A stretch of 64,000 bases of DNA from Prochilodus magdalenae (taxonomy: Eukaryota; Chordata; Actinopteri; Characiformes; Prochilodontidae). How positions within the stretch are numbered: the stretch's first letter is position 1; each line of letters starts with the position of its first letter. The notes beneath the pieces were generated by a model that saw only the letters and a list, made by a program, of their open reading frames with translations, was not told the origin of the DNA and ran no database searches. Positions 1 through 12,649 of this stretch are shown here, piece after piece. The stretch is from positions 314,501-378,500 of the forward strand of contig JAMWET010006936.1 of NCBI GenBank assembly GCA_024036415.1. Direction: 5' to 3'. The translations under genes were made by a program, and so were the position numbers.

Positions 1-115
1 GTTGACGGGGTGCCTCAGGGCTCCCCCCGTGGGCCCCACTTGTTGTTTTGGGGTAGAGGGAAGAAATGGCTGAGGGACTCACGGGAACTGCAATGAAAAC
101 ATTGCCCTTTTGGCT
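1..115 (+). pseudogene. Possible reverse-transcriptase scrap at the window edge
   Basis: Frame 1 reads VDGVPQGSPRGPHLLF, resembling the VPQGS..GP.LF motif of LINE reverse transcriptases, then loses similarity. The window starts here, so the remainder cannot be seen. A chance match in a GC-rich repeat is possible. Confidence 0.3.
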
Positions 116-119
116 AAAC

Positions 120-1105
120 CCCTTTTGCATATTAAGTAGAAGGTCCTTGTTTTTTTGAGCCCCCTAACAGCTATATAATCACTTACAAGTCTCAGAGCAG
201 TTTTCCAAATTCTTTACTTAAAATAAAGTGTATGTCTTGCATAGAAAGAACCATTTTTTATGTCTCGGGGAATGTTTGAAAGGGCGGAGGGCTTTGTGGG
301 TTCAGCAGAGGCACCTAGCAGAGTACAGTGCTTCTTTGTTGATGGTAGCTAAGAGCTGCTCAGCTGGTTGCTGTTTATCCTGGCCTGGTGTAGGTGCTAA
401 GATGCTCCATGGTCCTCCCAAAACCAGGGCTGGCCATGGTTCTTGGTTATTGTATATACTGTACATTGTGCATCGGAAATGAGCAACAGTTTTCAAAACA
501 ACCAGCAGCATATTTATTGACATCTGGTTTTCCAGAATACAGTCTGTTGCTGAGGTACTGGAGTGATGCATGGTGATAAACGTAGTACTGTTCTACTACG
601 TAGGAATCAAATCACTGTAGCTTTCTCAGCTAGCCACACATCCAAATGTATGTTTCATACACCTTTGAAAAAAGGCCAATACAGGACAGCCAATTAGAGG
701 AGAGCTTATATACATATGTCAGCTCTAAAGGCACAGTAAGATTAACAGGCTGTTTAATTTGAGGTTGGAAAACTGTCATGTAAAAATAAATGACGGCTGT
801 TTTTGGCGATTAAAACCACACAAATGGTATGCGTGGGCTTGAGGGGAAAAATATAAAATATAAGAAACGTGTTAAAATTGACCCCTTACAAATCTCTAAC
901 GTGTCTTTCACAGCACACATATCCACAAGATTGATCTACTGCTCCGTAAAACAGTCCTTACGGCTACCACTGGCCGCTATGCCAGGAACACAACTACCCA
1001 GCAGAGATTTAACAGGCCAGTGGAGACCATCTCCTGGCATCAGCACGGACAAGTCTCTGTGCAAAACACTTACTAAAGCCTAAAGCTGAATTCTGCCTCC
1101 AGTGG
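120..1105. other. Gene-free stretch
   Basis: AT-rich noncoding DNA with short, unconvincing ORFs. No repeat recognised. Confidence 0.5.
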
Positions 1106-1109
1106 ATTT

Positions 1110-1432
1110 CCATTGTTTTGTGTTCTTTGTGCCACATAAATACTGTTCTAGGTCCTCCACTGGATGGGACAAATAGAAAACAAACCTGTGCCTGTACTGT
1201 TGGTAGTCCTCTAGTCCTTCATTAGTGGTCAGAGGACGCTGTTGGCTGGATAGTTTTGGTTTTCCTAGCAGTGACACTGAGGTGTTTAAACACTCCAGCA
1301 GCACTGCTGTGTCTGATCCACTCACACCAGTACAACACACACTAACACACCACTAGCCCACATAATACCTGCTCTGTGGTGGTCCTGTGGGTGTCCTGAC
1401 CATTGAGGAACAGGGCACAGTAAAGAGTCAGT
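1110..1432 (+). repeat. Dispersed repeat R1, copy 1
   Basis: Carries the words GGACGCTGTTGGCTGGATAG, AGGTGTTTAAACACTCCAGC, TGTGTCTGATCCACTCACAC, ACACACACTAACACACCA and GGTGGTCCTGTGGGTGTCC, found in the same order in several places in the window. The family looks like an abundant ostariophysan interspersed repeat (recall). The minus-strand ORF over it is a repeat shadow. Confidence 0.75.
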
Positions 1433-1434
1433 TT

Positions 1435-2880
1435 TCCATTTCTACTTGAACATGTAATGTCAAATAAGGGAGCAGCAGTTCCCTAATTCGAAAGACCTGA
1501 ACATGTTATGATCAAACACACGTCTTCAAAATACAAGCAATGACTGATGAGTAAACCTTCCTGAGACATGATAAACCATTGTTTATTGCTACTCCCTTTA
1601 AAATTCCCTTTCAGTGAACCACTTTTACTTGTTATTACTATTGAAATGTCTGAATACCCTCTGCAGTCCTCTTTGCACAAACCATGACGATTTCTCTTCT
1701 TAGAATGGGACAATGGAGGTTTCACATGTTGTGAATCAAAACTTGATTCCTCTGTCCCTGTAGCTGCTAGCTAATCTAACACCTAAGGCTTCCAGTTCAG
1801 CTGCTGAAGGCCTAACCAAGGAGAGAGCTAGGTTGATTGTATCTATCTAGAATGACTTTAAAAAGATACTAAAGTCAGAAACAGTCTACAAACATAGAAA
1901 AACTGTATTAAAGGAAGTTATAACTCTACATAAATTGTAGGTGTGAAATTGTAAAAATCTACCCTATTAAGGAACTGCTTTTAGAAGTAAAGTGGTGCAC
2001 AGTGAAGACTGGAGGTCGAACTGAACATGTCTTCCTTTGCATGCAGATCAGATAGTTGGCAAGTATCCACACAGTCTAAGCATGTTTGGGCAGGATGTGA
2101 CGGCTCTGGAATACTGCCTTTTTGGTGTCAGTGTATATGGGGAGTATGGCAGAAATATGACATTACAGTATTCAATATGTATCAGTGTATTTTGTTTTCC
2201 CGAGGTTTGTGAATTAGTTGGAATGGACAGAATACACCAGCAAAACAAAGAGACCAAGGTGGGATAAGGGCTTAAGGAGTAGTTTAAATATTTCAAATCT
2301 CTTGTATGGAAGGGTTAATTATATAAAGCGAAATAAGAGGGGGAAAAAGCACATTGATAGAAGAATAATTGATAAAAGATCAATGTTATGTTACAAAAAA
2401 AACTATGCAGTTGCAGTGTTTATGTTTATGCACTAGTTTGTTTACAGGCTTTCTGTAATTGGTTGAAATCTGTTTTTGCGGTGCCTGCAGTGGTTCAGTA
2501 AGATAATAGTAATAGATAATATTAATGCAATGATTGTAATATTCCTTGTCTTTAATAATGAAAGTTATTTTATTCTGTAATAGCATAGTTTACAACCCAT
2601 TTTCAGACTTTAAACTGCCTTAGACTTTAAACTAAAAGTCTGTTTGTGTTGATTGACCCTGCATCCTAATTATGTTTATTTCATTAAAATAACTGAATAT
2701 TCCATTGTGTCATAAAACCGTCATAACTCTACCATGTCATTGATATAGTGTAGGTAAGCACCTTTGCCGTATATTCTATAGACTGGGGTTTGCCACCTAT
2801 GCTATACCAATTGTAGACTGTAAATCATCCAATTGTAGACTGATCTAGATAAGAGCATTGGTTAAATGCCTGGGTGATGC
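1435..2880. other. Gene-free stretch
   Basis: AT-rich noncoding DNA. Nothing recognised. Confidence 0.5.
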
Positions 2881-2884
2881 ACCA

Positions 2885-3060
2885 ACCTGACATATGGTGC
2901 TGAGTCTGATCCGCTTGTTCCACCATCATGCAAGTTGTATGTCAGTGTCTCTGCTGTGGTAAGAATGATCCAGGACCCAAATAATACTTTGTAGACTGTG
3001 GGTGCCCAAACAACACTAAAGACCAGGGTAAAGGGAGCCTAACAGTCCGGTTCCAGATTG
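2885..3060 (+). repeat. Dispersed repeat R1, decayed copy 2
   Basis: TGAGTCTGATCCGCTTGTTC, GTCAGTGTCTCTGCTGTGG, AGAATGATCCAGGACCC and CCAGGGTAAAGGGAGCCTAA follow the R1 order with many substitutions. Confidence 0.5.
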
Positions 3061-3154
3061 GTTCCATTACATAGATGATTTTAACAATAGAAGATTGAAC
3101 TTTTTTTTTCTCAAATGCCTAAACCTACTGCATGCTACTACAGTATACACATTA

Positions 3155-3300
3155 AAACACCACCACCACCACCACCACGTCAGTGTCCCTGCAGTGCTGA
3201 GAATGATCCACTACCCACATAAATATAATTATAAATATAAATATATAAATGTAGAACTACAAAGTGCTCCTATACAGTAAGTGAGGCTAAAATGAACCGC
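3155..3300 (+). repeat. Dispersed repeat R1, copy 3, with (CAC)n
   Basis: (CAC)7 at 3158-3178 followed by GTCAGTGTCCCTGCAGTGCT, GAGAATGATCCACTACCCAC, GTAGAACTACAAAGTGCTCC: an R1 fragment whose CAC stretch expanded. Confidence 0.7.
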
Positions 3301-3314
3301 AAGTGTACATACAG

Positions 3315-3328
3315 GGATATATATATAT

Positions 3329-3399
<71 letters not shown>

Positions 3400-3440
3400 A
3401 TATACATTATTTATAAATATATATATATATATATATAATC
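3315..3440. repeat. (AT)n / (TG)n compound microsatellite
   Basis: Long TA runs split by short TG and ATTTATAAA interruptions. Confidence 0.97.
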
Positions 3441-3444
3441 TCCA

Positions 3445-6400
3445 TTTATTTTGCTGACATACGGATGTCTAACTTTTTTTTTTAAACTGCTGTTTTCGTG
3501 ATGTCCTTATCCTCCTCGGGAAAGGTTGTTAAGGTCACTCCAAGGTTCTTGTCTCATTTGCTAGCATGGACAGTTTTAGGCTGCCAGTGTTTGTTTCATT
3601 TCACATCATAATTCCTCGCAAAGCTACTCTACACTTTTGAAGAACAAGGCCTGATATTGTGTGTCCATGTAACACTTTGCCAAAAATGACTCTGTGTTTT
3701 TCTTTTCCCCTTTTTTTTCCTCCTTCTCCTGCACGGAAGACAAGAATCAGAGCTGTGTGTGTGTGGGTGTGAGAGACTCATGTTTATGCTAGACTACCCC
3801 TGAAAGGAACAGAGGAAGAACAGACTAAAGGAAGAGATGGAGAGCTGGTGAAATGAATGGAATTATGTGCTGGATTTGAGGAATTAGGAACAAGAAAGAG
3901 AAAGAGAGAGAATGGAAACCTAATGATAGAGAACTGAAGCAATTCTGCATAATTTTGCATTCAACCTGCCACTTTTAGAAATGTGCTATAAAGAAATACC
4001 CCAATATTTTAAAGTGTTAGCATATGGTCGATTACCATAAACAGTAAGTCCACAGAACTTATTGAAAAACGGAAAATCAGTTGACCTAACACATTCTTTA
4101 TATAGAAACCAATAGGCAGCTGTTTAAAGCAATTATAACAGAAGCAAACAGGCTTTGGGAAATAAGTGCTGAAATTATTCCCCATGGTAATCGACCATAG
4201 GCTGCAGATGTGGCTGATAGAGAAATATTCCTTTAATAATTGGGTGGTCCACCCTTCATTCTTACTCCTGGCTTTAGTGCCATAATTGCAGGCCTACTGT
4301 ATAATGTTGTTTCAGTGGTGCAACAGAGTAAGTAGCGACCCTATTGACCCTCAGTGATGCCACAGCCGTCTGTAGGTGGGTAGGAGGGTAGAATGGTCCT
4401 CTCACCACTGCCAGTTTTTTGAAGGCTGAAGGAGATCATCTTAAAACTAAGAGTTTCATAATAAGTAACAACTCTAATTCAGTTTGGGTTGTCGTTAAGG
4501 TCAAAAACAAGTAACTATTATAGGTACCTTTACCTAATTATCTACTTAATTAATGAATAATTAATTAATAATTAAGTAAAAATAAATTATGAACTCACCA
4601 AAACAAAGAAAAACAGCTTGTTTCATTCTAGGCTCAAATCATAGCATTATGAAAGAGCTTTTTAAACAGTATCTGGGTATTTTTCACACTGATCAAAGTC
4701 ACGTATATTCCATGTAGACACTGTAATTTTACAGTATAATCGAAATCCATTACCCGAGGCTGTGCGCTACAGTGCTTTTACCACTGGTAAGAGCACTAAC
4801 AACCCAAAAACAAAAGATATGGCTTCCTGAGGCTTATTGCCTTATTTGTTAGTCCTTTGACCATAAATAGTATCAGTGCTTGGCTTCATGTTCCACAGTC
4901 TTTCTTGGTTTGAGGTTTTGCCTGAGTAATAAAATGTGCATGTTATTGCACAGATATGTATTGCACAGTTATTAAGAGATATTGGATGAATATATGAAGA
5001 TATTGCAATTATGATCTCTTATACCAGCTACACAAATACTGATAATCCTGGCAGTCAGCTAAATACTGATGGTATATGGAGTCAGAGTGCATGACGTAAG
5101 TGATGTTGGCGGTGAGTACAGGATGTGTACAGCTGATATACAGGTGGTGAGGTGCAGAAGCAAATATTGCACAATAATAAAGTCACATTGAAGATATAGA
5201 TCTTATTAATAGATGGGTCTATATGATGTGTTACAGTAGTGAGTGTTTTTAGTAAGCTTTGTTTTCTAAATCACTGTTAAATGCACATGTTGAAACTCTT
5301 TAGTGGTTTCCAAAGTTTTCAAAAGTGGTTTAAACACTACAAGGGTACTGACATCACAAGGGCATAAACCTGGATAGCATTTCTTTAATGCATGAAGTTT
5401 GCACAGCCAAACGATGAAGAACGTGTGTTAATTTAGATCAAAAAACTAATGTTGAAATACTAGATGTGCTCAAATCTTTGACAGACAGTGTATATAAAAT
5501 GTTCTGGCCACTAACAGGCATTGGAAACGTCAGTCATATCTGTGGTTTGTCATTTTTACGTTTTCTTGGCCACATAATTGCCTGTTTAAACAGCACTTTA
5601 TGCCCATTTCAGACCGTGGCTATAGAATAACCTCACAGCAGGCCCCCATTATCTGCTTCTCAACTGTATTTGCAGCCAGATTTGATGCTGTCTGTTGCTT
5701 TGGTTTAACCTCCATTCTTCTGATGCATGCAGTGCCTGGGGATTCAGTTACTTCTCCTCTAAAGAAGTCAAGAAAGATGTTACAATACAGCACACTTCAT
5801 CAATGGATGATTTCCAGAGTGTTGCGCAACAGTTCAAGTAGAATATAGATAATGTAAATATCAGGGAGCTTAAAATGGTTTCTAAATAAGTTCATACATA
5901 AACATGTGACTGTGCAAAAGTCAGAATTCTATGGGAGGCAAAACTAGCCAATAAAGATAAAATAGTTAAAACAGAAAATGTAAATGCAAACTTCTATTTT
6001 CCATTTCTTTTTCCAAACATCTCCAGAGATATCCTGCCAGTGAAGTACCTACATGTGCTGTTTAATTTAGTACACGAGTTTAAAATAAAAATGGATTAAT
6101 AATCAACTATTCATTGTTTCGTTTTGTCATTGTCCTGGTATTTCATGACCATATATCATATCATAACTAGGAAAGCTGATAAAAAAAAAAGAAAGACCAA
6201 GTTCTCTTTGTGAAATGCGTAATGCTAGCCAATGTTTACTCTGTTATTTCCTTTTTACATCAATAGGCTGCATATCTGATGAAATGAAAATGAACAAAAA
6301 CGGATAAATCAACAGCAGAGTGACAGTCTGCGATTCAGTTTTTGGCATGGAGATGTTTTAAGGGTCAAAAATAATAAGGCACATGCCACCCACTGGTGAT

Positions 6401-7435
6401 GTCCTTTTCATTTCCCCCATTGGCATTCTCATATATGAGTGAAATATACTGTATGTTGATTAACAGAAGGCGGGGCTAAAACTACAGAACTACCCTTGAA
6501 ACAGACCCTAAACGGCATGTTTACATCCGGTATAAGTGATAACAGCTTAGCAAGTTGAAACCCGCTTCCTCTCCATATAGCTACTGCAGAAATAGTTACT
6601 TTAATGTACCATATTGCTCAAACACAGAGCTACAACAGACATGTTTTAGTTTGGTTTATGTTACATACAGGCACATTGTTTTGGCTGGATTTACCTCCCG
6701 TAAGAGATTACCTATTTTTGTTTTTATTTAATCTTCTATATAAGCATAGTAGAAATGATTAATGAGAGAAAAAAAGTATATTTAACAGAAAATACACCTG
6801 AATATATAATTACACCACTGTTTCTGTGTGTAACCTGACCACTCTTTGTCTTTAATTATTTTAAGGAGTCATGCAGGGATATTTGTCCATGTCAATGTTC
6901 AGTTTTAGAAGATGGATGCAGTTTTGAAACAGAAATGTTCATATGTTGTTCTTTAAATTTCCACTTCCTTGAGCATGTGGCTCATCTTATGTCTGATCTC
7001 CCCAGGAACAGGAATATAAGTACCGTGTAGTTGATGACTGTTTCTAAAGGAAAATGTAACACAGCCCTTATTAACAGGCCTTGTAACAGGTGCCACTTTA
7101 ACTGCAACAAGTAAAAACTGTAGATGGTTTATTACCAGCGGCTCTGCATAATGGCTCATTAATGCCAGGATAGTGCAGGGAAAGTGTGAGTAACTGGAAC
7201 TACTTTCTTTGGTCTCCTATATAAACCTGCATAGAAGCTGCTTTGGTAGGATATTGTCTCATGTCTCTCATCATAACACCTCTACTGTGTGCTATAGTAT
7301 CTGTATATTGTTTTAAAAAGTTGATTTATAGTTACATATGTCACACATTTATTTTCAGTGAATTCAGCAACTGCCTATTGGCTCCCATATATAAGCTGGT
7401 TTTCACAAACAGGGACATGTGTAAAGATGATTGTT
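3445..7435. other. Gene-free stretch
   Basis: About 4 kb of AT-rich noncoding DNA without a recognisable gene or repeat. Short pyrimidine and purine runs occur near 3700-3930. Confidence 0.5.
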
Positions 7436-7439
7436 CATG

Positions 7440-8470
7440 GTAATAAGTTTTATGATTCAGATGCAGCTGGCTGAGATTACATCAAAACACATTTGATTAT
7501 TCATTAGGACCTGACGGAGAGAGTGGATCATGGAATATAGCTGAAGGCTCTGAATAATCTGCAACACAGCGCAGCAGCCTTCCATCATAAATACCCCTGA
7601 CCCAGCCGGCCAGTGACACATATCTGGCACTTGGTCACTGCCTGACTCCATCTGAACTCAAGCCAGCGAGATGCCACCTGATTCCTCCAGCCATCCACAC
7701 CGTATTAATAGAACTCGTTAGATCCTCATGACTTCCCGGTAACCTGAGCTGGGGTGGGGCGAGCGTGGGTTAAGACTTGCCAATTTATTTTAATCAGCCA
7801 ATAAACAATGGCCTCCAACCTTCAGCAGACATCACTGCCATTCTCCAAGTGCACATTACCTGTTCACAGGTTTGGGCCATAGCCTGTAAGTGTTGGACTA
7901 CATACTTAAAAATACACATCCCTAAGTGGCTCTGGATTTGGTTTTAGGGTTCTGTAACAGAAAAAAGGATTTAAGGTACTATATTATTCCTTAAGGTGGG
8001 CCATTTAATAAGCCTTCACTGCTATGTTCAATAGGAATTGTGTATTTTAGTGCAAAGGCCAATTGATTATTTTTTTTTTGCTGTGTTTTCTGCAGCTTCA
8101 TAATCAGCCCTGAATTTATAGACTGACTGCTTGTAGTTGGCCACGTATCCTAGAGATTTTACTTTGCTTTGACTAAATTAGCTGGCATTTACATTTCTAT
8201 TTGTGTTCACTTTAAAGCCCAGGCTAGAATGCACATTGCACACAAGCTGTTCATTTCAGTAACCCGTGGTCCTCATCTCTAAAATAAAGCTGAAAATGAT
8301 CCCTAGTTGGCTTACATATGATTTTCCATCAAGTACGCATGCCACTTGCTAATGAATGACTCCCACAGCTCCTTGTCTGTTACTATCTGATGAAACCCAA
8401 TCAAATGACACCACCGTGTCCTAACACAGTCCACTGTGTCAGACAGCTGAAAACAGTTGTATTTAGTTGA
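7440..8470. other. Repeat-free block, candidate conserved noncoding DNA
   Basis: 7440-7860 and 8330-8470 lack repeats, are more GC-balanced than the flanks and contain homeodomain-like TAAT/ATTA words among complex sequence (for example TTGATTATTCATTAGG). Possible enhancer-like element. Conservation cannot be judged from one sequence. Confidence 0.25.
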
Positions 8471-8975
8471 GCATCACTCTTTACATATGTGAAGAGAGAG
8501 TTGCTTAAGCTTAAGTAAATACAACTTGGTAAAAGCTATCGGATGATGTTTAGGTCTCAGCTTGTAAGGGCTATGACTTGTTCTTGATTAGAAAAGCCCA
8601 GGTGATGCAAATTTTTCACTACTATTAAACACTCAATAACAAAAATAATAACACACCACACAAACTACTGCAAAGCTTGGCCTGCAGTTATGTCTCAGGC
8701 AGATATGTACTGTATATACTGTATTACATATGTAATGTAATGATTACAGGTGTGGTTTGTTTATGTGAGGGCACGCACACATGGTGAACAGGCTCCGGAT
8801 TGCACCAGTAGAGAGGATTGTGTGATCCGCTGACAAGCACAAGCAGCTCCCACATTTTCCCTGTCCACCAATGAGACTCAGGTGGCAACTTCGCTACACA
8901 CTCCTGTATCTGCACAGAGCTTTTCCAGGTTCTTAGCAGAAGGGAATTTGTGCCATGGCACCCATTACATTATAT

Positions 8976-9215
8976 ATTGTCGCTGTCCAAAAAAACAAAC
9001 AAACAAACAAACAAACAACAGTCTCATAAAATAGCAATTTTGCAGAAAAAGGGAAAAAACTAAACCTGATTAGCTTTAAACTTGAACAATTTTGGGCCAA
9101 ATTGAAATTTTTACATAGTGTAAACAGAATGTGTTGAGTTCAAATGATGCTGAAAAATTAAAATCAACAAAAATGGGAATACATGTTTTTCTATGGACAA
9201 CAGTGATACATGTTT
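8976..9215 (+). mobile_element. D3 inverted-repeat element (MITE-like), copy 1
   Basis: Ends TTGTCGCTGTCCAAA and TATGGACAACAGTGATA form terminal inverted repeats about 240 bp apart. The interior words CAATTTTGGGCCAAATTG, GAGTTCAAATGATG and TTAAAATCAACAAAAATG match copy 2. An (AAAC)n tract grew at the left end. Confidence 0.6.
8988..9019 (+). repeat. (AAAC)n microsatellite
   Basis: About seven AAAC units inside the left end of D3 copy 1. Confidence 0.9.
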
Positions 9216-9219
9216 TTCT

Positions 9220-10790
9220 ATATTAAATTTTCTAAATTTTTTCTTAAATATTCCACAATTACTGGTACTCCTTTATTTAACACTTTGTGCAGCTTTAAGT
9301 TTTACTCAGAAGAAAGTTTGGCATTCTCCACAGCTTGGAGTCTTCATCCATAATGCTTAATGAGACATGGCAAAAGGTCTGACATCATTCCTTCATACAA
9401 CCTTCAATCCTTCATTTAACTTTTTTCACTATGGTAAATGGTTTGAACACAGCAAATCCAAAAAAAACAAAAAAACAACCCCAAAACATTTATATAGCTG
9501 CTGGGGCTGTTGTACTGTCTTATTTACATTTACTCTAGAGCACTTTGGGAAACACTTTAATTGAACAAGAATGACAAAAACGTGTTTGAGGTGGTAGTAG
9601 ATTCAGGCTCCTGTAGATGGGGCGCCACGAGAATGATGGGGCTATAAATACCTGTGGGGTGTGAGTGACGGGATTCAGAGATTGAGAAGTGCTGGTACAG
9701 TGCAGTGAATGTCTAGTTCCATGTGTGGAAAACGGCTCCAAAGCAGATGTTTATGATTGGCTAAAAGGAGTAATTGGATTTGGGCCATAGTATAAAGGAA
9801 GTAGCTAAATTTTCATGTGTAAGGAAGCGTACGGATATACAGGTCTACTAGCAATGGCTAAAATCCCAGTCTACAGGAAACTCTCCTTACAATTGTACCA
9901 AGGAGGCAATCCACCAAATTTGGCCCAACTGCACTATTTTATTATCACTATGGTTACCACTGTTATTATTAACTAAATTAACTTGCATCCTGTATAACCA
10001 TATGTGGGGCTTAAATGTGGGGTCATGGCTCCTCTACTCCGAAGGGTCAGTTTCTGCTCTTTACATAGGAATACAATGTTTTTAAAGATTGCAAAGTGTC
10101 TTCACAAAGTGCCTTAACCTGGCCTGCGCTCTCTCTCCCACTCCTCTGACCCTTTCTGCCCACGCTTCTAATGGCTGGACTGGGAATCCACTGGCCATCA
10201 CTCAAAAATAAGCACATATCTCTTCAGAGAGTTGGAATCAGATGACTAAGATCAAACCTCAAGGAGGAATTCGATCCAAACATATTTTGTACTGGCCTGT
10301 AAATCAATCAATATTTATTTAAACTTGAAGTACATCCAAGGACCCCCTCATTCACAGTGTAGATGGGCCAGTGTAAAAATGGAGGATTGTGTAAAAACTA
10401 TAACAGATTATTATAAAATACTACTACTACTACTAATAATAATAATCATAGTTATTATTATATTATAAATAACTGATCAAATTATTGAAAAAATAAAAAG
10501 GTAAAAAATGAAAAAATAATCAATAATATAGTAAATAAAATGTAAAACAATAACTCAATATCAAATCGGTAGAAGTTGTTAAAGATTTATAATTCGATAT
10601 AATATGAAAATTAAGATTTTGGTAATTTTTAATTTACAAGTATGACAATTTCCAAATATATCTATAGTTATTAGGATCTGAGGCATCTCCTCCTTTGTGG
10701 AGTCGAATAACATGTCCTGTTTGGCATATACTGGAAAATCTGCATGATAAAATAAATACATTAAAAATGTGATTTTTATGCTCGTCCAAG
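9220..10790. other. Gene-free stretch
   Basis: Noncoding, AT-rich, with an extremely AT-rich segment at 10420-10600. Confidence 0.5.
10419..10460. repeat. (ACT)n/(AAT)n trinucleotide tract
   Basis: Five ACT units followed by AAT units, within a very AT-rich 10420-10600 segment. Confidence 0.75.
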
Positions 10791-10794
10791 TTTC

Positions 10795-11130
10795 ACGTGT
10801 CACACGTCCAGAAGGCCTGGTGTCACTTCACCTCCACCTCTACCGCAGGAACTTTGTGAGAATATTCAAGCTGCATGGGATGGATTATCACAGGACACCA
10901 GTAGGAACATCTACAACTCCATGCTGAGATGTCTGGCATGTTATGTTAGCACCACGGTGGCCCAACGGCATACTGAGGGATACTACTCCTGTATGTGTAG
11001 CTCAATAAATATCGCCCATATCTAAATTTATCATCATTTATTGTTCTTGGTGACATTTATCCTCCTTCTGAATAACACTGCAATCCCACACGTCTGACTG
11101 CAACTATGTTTTTGATTATGAGTGTAGATT
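10795..11130 (+). mobile_element. Tc1-like family fragment, copy D (3' part)
   Basis: Matches copies A-C from CACACGTCCAGAAGGCCTGG through the reverse complement of ATTGTTCCTGGTAACCTTTA to GACTGCAACTATG at the end. Only the transposase C-terminal region and the 3' terminus are present. Confidence 0.75.
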
Positions 11131-11149
11131 GTGACCTAAAATCTCCAGG

Positions 11150-11840
11150 CCTGGCCTGCTGGGGTGAATCCTGCCGGTAATATAAAAAGATCAGTAGAGC
11201 GCATCAGTGGAGAACCACCAAGGAAAATATGTAAAATTGATTTTAGGCTGGAATTTCCCATTAAACTACTCTTCCTTAAGCCAGACTGGTTTGAGTATTA
11301 TGCTAGATTCCCTGTTTTGAATAATGGACTTTTTATGGAGTGTCCAGTTGAAGTAGGAGACTTTAAATGGAGCAAATTGAGCTCAACAGACTCGGCCATT
11401 TATTTTCATAAAATATTTGCTTTCCTTGGCATCGGGCGCCACACTCATAGTTTTGGACTAGGCTAATGGGGTGCTGCGGTCCAGTGCCAGAGTGGCTGTG
11501 CGAGAACCAAATGCATTAAGCCTCTCATGCTCCTGGCTAATAGTTACACTGGGAATATCCATATATCAGAACCCTGTCCACAAATAGTGCTGTCAGTGTC
11601 AGTCTGCTGAAATTCTACTGACCCCGAGAGTGTTTTAGTGTAAGAATTCATTCTTCTCATGCCTCTCTGAGGAGCTACCTATTTTCAGATGTTAGCTTTA
11701 AAGCTGCACTTGTCTGTTCTTCAGTATTATGACGAGTTACTGACAGTCTTATTTATGCTTATACACATTGCAAAAAAAAATTAACCTCTGATTTGTAGAT
11801 ATCACTGCTTGACTTTTTATTCATCCATTGTTAGCCCCTT
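11150..11840. other. Repeat-free block, candidate conserved noncoding DNA
   Basis: A 100-codon frame at 11164-11466 lacks an ATG start, an acceptor site and family resemblance. The block looks more like complex noncoding sequence. Confidence 0.25.
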
Positions 11841-11844
11841 TTAC

Positions 11845-12092
11845 CCTGTTCCTCACTGGTCAGGACCCTCGTAGGACCACCACAAAGATGGTATTATTAC
11901 CCCAGTGCTGAAAATGATGTAATACCTGATGGTGGTGGCATGTTAGTGTGTGTTGTGACGGTACACATGGGCTACAGTCTGTAATTGCAGAACTACAAAG
12001 TGCACCTATATGGTAGGTGGACCTGATAATATGGCCAATGAGTGTAGATACAAGGAGGTGTAGCTAATAAAGTGACTGGACAGGCAGAACAA
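11845..12092 (-). repeat. Dispersed repeat R1, copy 4
   Basis: CACTGGTCAGGACCCTCGTA, GGTGGTGGCATGTTAGTGTG, GCAGAACTACAAAGTGCACC and GGCCAATGAGTGTAGATACA. The first part is inverted relative to copy 1 and the second part is in the copy 1 direction, so this copy is rearranged. Confidence 0.65.
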
Positions 12093-12094
12093 AA

Positions 12095-12565
12095 CATGGC
12101 AAACTATATAGCACATTTTCGAAGTTTTGCTCATTTAGCAAGTCTGTTGCTGCTACTGTGTTTCCTATTGTAATACCCCACCCGTTACCACCATGCAAAC
12201 TCTCTAAATCTATACGAATCTGCCTTAAATCATGTCAGGTATAAAATACCTGCCAAATTGTGTAACACTGGCTAACAGGTGAATGTGTTGACTAGCACCA
12301 CATGATGGAAAGGAAGGATAATCCCACCCATCCAGAGGGAATGAGGACAGTTGCTTTCTTGTTTACCCATCCTTAATCCAAACGTTTTGTCTTTGAGTTC
12401 AATGCTTGTGGTGACTCAAGAGCCGAAAATAAAACAGTATTCAAATGTAGGTGGTTTTAAGTTAAATATGTATTTTATAACATTACATAATGTTTTCTTA
12501 TTAAAAACATCAGAAGAGTTTCATTCCGAAATGCTGGATCTCATTTTTAAAATTTAAATAAAAAA
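12095..12565. other. Gene-free stretch
   Basis: Ordinary noncoding DNA between an R1 copy and the SINE scrap. Confidence 0.45.
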
Positions 12566-12567
12566 GT

Positions 12568-12645
12568 ATGCGGGACAACACAGTGGCACAGTGGGTAGTG
12601 CTATCACCTCACAGCCAAAATGATTTGGGGATGTGGCCTCTGTTT
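12568..12645 (+). mobile_element. Truncated tRNA-derived SINE head
   Basis: The segment resembles the tRNA-like head of fish SINEs (CAGTGGCACAGTGGGTAGTG, then CACCTCACAGC), matching the head of the fuller copy at 16090, but breaks off before the B box and runs directly into the minisatellite. Confidence 0.55.
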
Positions 12646-12649
12646 GAGT

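Noticed and set aside
11164..11466. 100-codon + ORF
   Set aside because: It begins at GTG, has no early Met or acceptor site, and I recognise no family.
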